Assembly: GCA_045627805.1 (NCBI GenBank)
Contig: JAZQOJ010000046.1
Span: 1 to 13,818 of the forward strand
Length of the DNA stretch: 13,818 bases
Source: UBA1756 sp045627805
GTDB taxonomy: Bacteria; Bacteroidota; Bacteroidia; Bacteroidales; WCHB1-69
Direction of reading: 5' to 3'
Shown: one piece after another, positions 10,901 to 13,818 of the stretch
Layout: each line of letters starts with the position of its first letter
Position numbering within the stretch: the stretch's first letter is position 1
Made by a program: the position numbers and the translations under genes
Notes under the pieces: model-generated
The model's input: the letters and a program-made list of their open reading frames with translations, nothing else
Databases searched by the model: none
What the model was told of the DNA's origin: nothing

Positions 10901-13818
10901 TTTCTCCCATCGGTTATTGTTTGAACGAAACAGCGGCTCCGCTTTCGGAAGCATTTACATTGCCGACTACTACCTACCATCCATACATTGTTTTTTATAA
11001 GGAAGATCCGGGTAGCGATTTGGTTAATCCCACGATACCGGCTTACTACGACATTGTTCCGAATACAGATGCGATTGGAACGACCACTTACTATGCTGTG
11101 CAGTACCTCAGTGACGAAGGTTTTGAATGCTATCATTCTGAATTAATGACGGTTACTATTACTGTTAGTTCTCCGCTGACCATTAGTAGCAGTTTGGAAT
11201 CGCCCACTTGTGCGGGCACGCCCATTACCTTCACTCCGAGTGTTTCTGGTGGAACATACGATATTCCATCCACGATTGCTTCCTATATTTCCTTATCGGG
11301 AAGTGTGGCTACTCTCCAATCTGACGCGCCTGCCGGAACTTATACCTTTATCTATACGGCACCCGATGGCATTGGCGCAGAGGGCTGTCCGGAAAGTCTG
11401 ACGCAAACCATTACCCATACGGTTTATGCGGCTTCTGAGGGTGGCAGCATCCTGCCGGGCAATATTACCATCTGTAATGGTTCCGATATTCCGGAACTTG
11501 CCCTGACGGAATATACTGGCCACGTAGAGAAATGGGAATACAGATATAATTCAAGTACTTCAGGTGGAAGTTGGGGATCTTGGACCACCATTCCGAACAA
11601 CACCTGGCGTATCTCGCAGGCCGACATCGCTGAACTGAGCACGGGACGTTATCAGTTCAGAGCTGTAGTCCAAAACGGCGAATGCGATGAGGTGAATTCT
11701 TCAACCATTACGGTGACCGTTAGTAGCAACAGCGCTCCATCGGCATTAAGTTTGCCGAGTCCTGTGTTTGCCTGTGTGGGTTCTCCCTATGTTTTGGGTG
11801 AGAACAATAGTAGTTATCGCTGGTATGCCAGCGAAACGGGCGGCACGGCAGATACCACCTTGCGTACCGGCACGATGGGCGAAGCGTGGGTACAGGCCTA
11901 TGTGTCGCAGACTACGACTTCGGGTGGCGTAACTTGCGAAAGCCAGCGTGTGCTGGTAGAGGCCCGTCCTTACTTTGATGCGGGTACGATCTCCTCTACG
12001 GGCGAAGTGAAATGCTCTGGTGACACTTACAATACGATTGGTTCTGTTGACAATGCCGTTCCCACAACTGGCGCAACGGGTAATATTACCTATCAGTGGT
12101 TTGTTTCCGTCAATGGGGCCACACCTACCGCAATAAGCAGTAGCAACAGCGCCACTTTCAATCCGACAAGCTATATGAGTGGAAAAGCGGACGGCACTTA
12201 CGTTTTCACCCGTAAGGCCTCTTTCTCTAATTCGACTGTTACTTGCGATGCCATCCAGTCGGAAGGATCCTATACGATTATCAAAGGCAACCCGGATGCG
12301 ACCATTGCGGCACCGGAAAGCACGGTTCTTTGCGGCGATGGCAGCATCACTCTTACCCTTCAAACGGGATTTTCATCACAAAACAGTTATCAGTGGTATA
12401 AAGATGGTGCGGCTCTTTCTGGAAAGACAAGCGCATCGTTAGTGGTTACCCAGCCAGGCGGCTATACCGTGAAAGTTACGCACAAGGCCAGTGGCTGTAC
12501 TGCCACCAGCACAGCTGTCGTCATCACTCAAGATGAAACCGCTCCTGCCATTTCCGAAAGCAGTGCTAGCACCAACATCACCGGCTGTTCACTCAGCGAT
12601 GTTCCTGCTGCCTACACGACCATTGCGGCTTTGGAAAGCGGCTTCGGGGTGAATATCACTGACGACAACACGGAGGATGCCGACTTGACCCTTTCTTATG
12701 AGGACGAAACCGTTTCCTCTAATTGTCCGTTCCAAGTAGAACGTACCTACACCATCACCGATGAGTGCGGTAATGTTTCATCTTTCGTAGAAACCATTAC
12801 GATAGAAAATACGACCACCCCCGTCATCACGATTGCTTCACAAAGCAATCCGGAAGGCGCCTGTATTACGACATCCGTCACCGCTCCGACCTTCACGGTT
12901 ATGGATGCGTGCGATAATGATGCCGAAGCGGATGTTGAAGTGGAAGCCGTAATCACATCTGGCTGTTCAAAGAGCCAGACTTGGATCGCCACTTACACCA
13001 GTGCCTGCGGTGTAAGTGCCGATGAGAAAGTTGTGACCTACATTTGGACGGAAGACAACACGGCCCCGACCATTGACGCGATTGTGGCACTGAACGCAAC
13101 GCCCGCTGGCAACTGTCAGTATGAAATTCCGGATTTGGAAGAAGTCACGTTAGAGGCCGTTTCTGACGGCTGCAGCACCGTTACTTTCACCAGCCAGTCG
13201 CCTGCGGCTGGTGCCGAATATGCTCAAACCAGTTCTGTACAGAACATCCCCGTCACGGTCACCGTAACCGATGGCTGTGGCAACGAAGCGACCAAGACGG
13301 TTGTGGTGACTATCCCAGCCAAACTGACGGCTAATGTCGCTTCCACCACAAATATTGATTGTTACGATGCCAGCACTGGCGCCATCGAACTGACGGTGAG
13401 TGGCGGCACACCGGCCTATACATACCTGTGGAGTAATGGCGAGACATCCGAAGACCTCAGCAGCGTTCCTGCCGGTACTTACGCGGTCACCGTAACGGAC
13501 GACAACGGCTGTACGGCAAATGCCAATGCGACATTGACGCAGCCGGCCAGCGACATCAGCATAACCCTCACTCCTACGAACGTGCTCTGCAACGGCAAGG
13601 AGACCGGCGCCATCACGGCCACCGTTACCGGCGGCACACCCGACTACGACTACGAATGGGGCACCGGCGCCACGACGGCCACCGTTTCCGGACTCTCAGC
13701 CGGCGAATACACCGTGACCGTCACCGACAATAAGGGCTGTGAGAAGGAGGCATCCGTCACCATCACCGAGCCCGCCACGGCGGTGAACATCACCACCATC
13801 AATAAAACCAACGTGCTC
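7906..13818 (+). CDS. Giant secreted SprB-like adhesin, 3' end beyond the window
   Basis: One frame runs without a stop from ATG 7906 to the last base, at least 1971 codons; I read it line by line. A signal peptide ends at about A37 (LLFPSAVWA, then Q); Met11 (7936) is an alternative start. Order: a surface domain with LYWAG (135-139), NIVKF (474-478), GGWGLVIIYE (543-552) and LFDG (563-566), as in T9SS/DUF11-type proteins, interrupted by a duplicated module (177-466); a DUF11-like domain (~726-880, DTVSFTVKVRN); a Cys-containing linker (C898, C900, C911, C920); Ig-like domains (~997-1540, e.g. YQWYKDGAAL); HYR-like domains (~1546-1805, YTITDECGN); SprB repeats from ~1816 (GGTPAYTYLWSNG, AGTYAVTVTDDNGC). 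Family knowledge suggests export through the Sec system and then T9SS, and surface adhesion or gliding. A T9SS sorting domain is expected downstream but not visible. The upstream leader is long and structured. Confidence 0.9.
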   Translation, partial: MLERNRQQNPMNSRQLKGAAFTFLMLLALLFPSAVWAQATHGDATLVKSFNQRTSIYSPETKVYHIQGNYQMIGNCNLTLQDHEPTAGDQNNSQNMKFVDIDGDANTVNSSSAKLLFSTERGANPECSRIIYAGLYWAGRKGTSSSSDGMTYTFGGTTTDVPVTIHTETMNSANTENGYRLTISGGTINSTTDMNKDVTTYRFHPTNVSGTGSDVIFTFIGGNSGTSSSDRTVFQNSTGSATLTVQVGTGTVRDISSSINTTADRNGSSGSYRYWAQAEFTEPYVINTGNTTIAINTLRKRVNSTSLNTNEDLATISYAEPSTVNGYTLTITEVSGGTSTENMSSSVTTYRFHPTNVSGTGSDVVFTFRGGNRGTGSSDRTVFQNSTDSPTLTVQVGNGAPQVLSSTNTATREGAQGARRYTATATLTTPYVINTGNTSININSLTKRTDSQTLNATDDKVNVTYGNSYTLTKNIVKFKHEDGTYQEVTANTADILYPSGQYNNIYVAYAEVTDIVREYGEGNYYVADICTHEGSGGGVGYCGGWGLVIIYENSKMKWRDITLFDGYAQINGNSSESWVDIDISGFKSVQVGHVNMTLGMMAAEGDAASYGDYAKIKALDGEYYFLNHDGQVSSTATEGTTYNNFFNGETRNGGLPRNPNYVNNMGVDLLMIPLENANNSIIANEQTTTSFRFGSKQEIYVPFCFVFGCDAYIPDAQAIDAVVESPAAQYDPDLDIWVTHPGDTVSFTVKVRNYDDEDIRNAEVVLPLPATIEFYSLEAEYADGRTGDFYFDPRAGVNGTAHWRIDYLPAGYPDSTWATFKLNCYITENCFVLASKSEDCLLELIVNGTLSGTSVINGVYFEHPFIQGFQESGVCQGSSISEDLRVVIERDEYIREHCDCSADPNVFDNTCFQSRDLFFCNPNSDTIPFTQVSQYYPIGTRFYLASDQTVEYTVNTGFPPSSQNKKIIAIPPAIGHCETSVYVKTSVGTADVDNPTAPVSPIGYCLNETAAPLSEAFTLPTTTYHPYIVFYKEDPGSDLVNPTIPAYYDIVPNTDAIGTTTYYAVQYLSDEGFECYHSELMTVTITVSSPLTISSSLESPTCAGTPITFTPSVSGGTYDIPSTIASYISLSGSVATLQSDAPAGTYTFIYTAPDGIGAEGCPESLTQTITHTVYAASEGGSILPGNITICNGSDIPELALTEYTGHVEKWEYRYNSSTSGGSWGSWTTIPNNTWRISQADIAELSTGRYQFRAVVQNGECDEVNSSTITVTVSSNSAPSALSLPSPVFACVGSPYVLGENNSSYRWYASETGGTADTTLRTGTMGEAWVQAYVSQTTTSGGVTCESQRVLVEARPYFDAGTISSTGEVKCSGDTYNTIGSVDNAVPTTGATGNITYQWFVSVNGATPTAISSSNSATFNPTSYMSGKADGTYVFTRKASFSNSTVTCDAIQSEGSYTIIKGNPDATIAAPESTVLCGDGSITLTLQTGFSSQNSYQWYKDGAALSGKTSASLVVTQPGGYTVKVTHKASGCTATSTAVVITQDETAPAISESSASTNITGCSLSDVPAAYTTIAALESGFGVNITDDNTEDADLTLSYEDETVSSNCPFQVERTYTITDECGNVSSFVETITIENTTTPVITIASQSNPEGACITTSVTAPTFTVMDACDNDAEADVEVEAVITSGCSKSQTWIATYTSACGVSADEKVVTYIWTEDNTAPTIDAIVALNATPAGNCQYEIPDLEEVTLEAVSDGCSTVTFTSQSPAAGAEYAQTSSVQNIPVTVTVTDGCGNEATKTVVVTIPAKLTANVASTTNIDCYDASTGAIELTVSGGTPAYTYLWSNGETSEDLSSVPAGTYAVTVTDDNGCTANANATLTQPASDISITLTPTNVLCNGKETGAITATVTGGTPDYDYEWGTGATTATVSGLSAGEYTVTVTDNKGCEKEASVTITEPATAVNITTINKTNVL
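8434..9303 (+). repeat. Tandem duplication of a ~145-residue module inside the adhesin
   Basis: Two consecutive units, 8434-8877 and 8878-9303, start with NGYRLTI and NGYTLTI. A third start, NSYTLT, follows at 9304. The core 8497-8655 matches 8944-9102 at all but 11 of 159 positions by my hand count, without gaps. Outside the core the units diverge but keep YVINTGNT and a following TxRxxSxxLN pattern. The units are Ser/Thr/Asn-rich and A/T-rich (30-37% GC in two counted lines). They sit between LYWAG and NIVKF, two motifs I expect to be near neighbours in this domain. Confidence 0.88.
13351..13818 (+). repeat. SprB-type repeats at the visible end of the adhesin
   Basis: Two full repeats of about 70 residues and the start of a third. 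Each carries a Cys-containing start (NIDCYDAS; NVLCNGKE), TGAI, GGTP-Y-Y-W, AG-Y-VTVTD-GC and a closing T-T-P. This matches the SprB repeat family known from the Flavobacterium gliding adhesin. The DNA is very GC-rich (about 63-70% in counted lines). More copies probably follow beyond the window. Confidence 0.85.

Noticed and set aside
10546..12363. Minus-strand frames of about 200 codons (10546-11136 and 11746-12363)
   Set aside because: Both are antisense to the continuous adhesin frame and have Arg/Ile/Asn-rich composition without domains.
1..13818. tRNA, rRNA, tmRNA, RNase P or SRP RNA genes
   Set aside because: I looked for their conserved core sequences in the intergenic regions on both strands and found none.

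Overview
The window looks like chromosomal DNA from a member of the Bacteroidota, most likely Bacteroidales. Four signs support this: several upstream regions carry the phylum's -7 promoter element TAnnTTTG; start codons lack Shine-Dalgarno sites and sit in A/T-rich leaders; a GH97 (SusB-like) glycosidase is present; and there is a giant SprB-type surface protein plus a fragment resembling a type IX secretion (T9SS) sorting domain. The species cannot be named from the sequence.

Layout. 1-168: fragment resembling a T9SS C-terminal sorting domain (minus strand), running into the promoter of the next gene. 169-1167: radical SAM protein, followed after 22 bp by a secreted GH97 alpha-glucosidase (1190-3271). 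3275-3447: two short-unit tandem arrays; the second, 13 copies of TTTAACCG, supplies the C-terminal residues and stop codon of a secreted serine esterase on the minus strand (3419-4300). 4301-4827: intergenic DNA with strong palindromes, a short TTTAACCG cluster and the murB promoter. 4828-5820: murB, which meets pgk (5821-7017, minus) tail to tail with no base between. 7018-7905: 888 bp without a convincing gene but rich in structure, including a 133-nt nested hairpin and a possible multibranched leader RNA. 7906 to the window edge: one uninterrupted frame of at least 1971 codons encoding a secreted, modular, SprB-like adhesin that continues past the window.

How the parts relate. murB (peptidoglycan precursor) and pgk (glycolysis) are housekeeping genes. 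The GH97 enzyme and the esterase are both predicted to be exported and probably act on dietary or environmental glycans in the periplasm or at the surface, but no SusC/SusD genes lie in the window. The adhesin and the sorting-domain fragment both point to T9SS in the host. The most unusual points are the duplicated A/T-rich module that appears to split the adhesin's N-terminal domain, the structured RNA candidates upstream of it, and short-unit repeats that encroach on gene ends.
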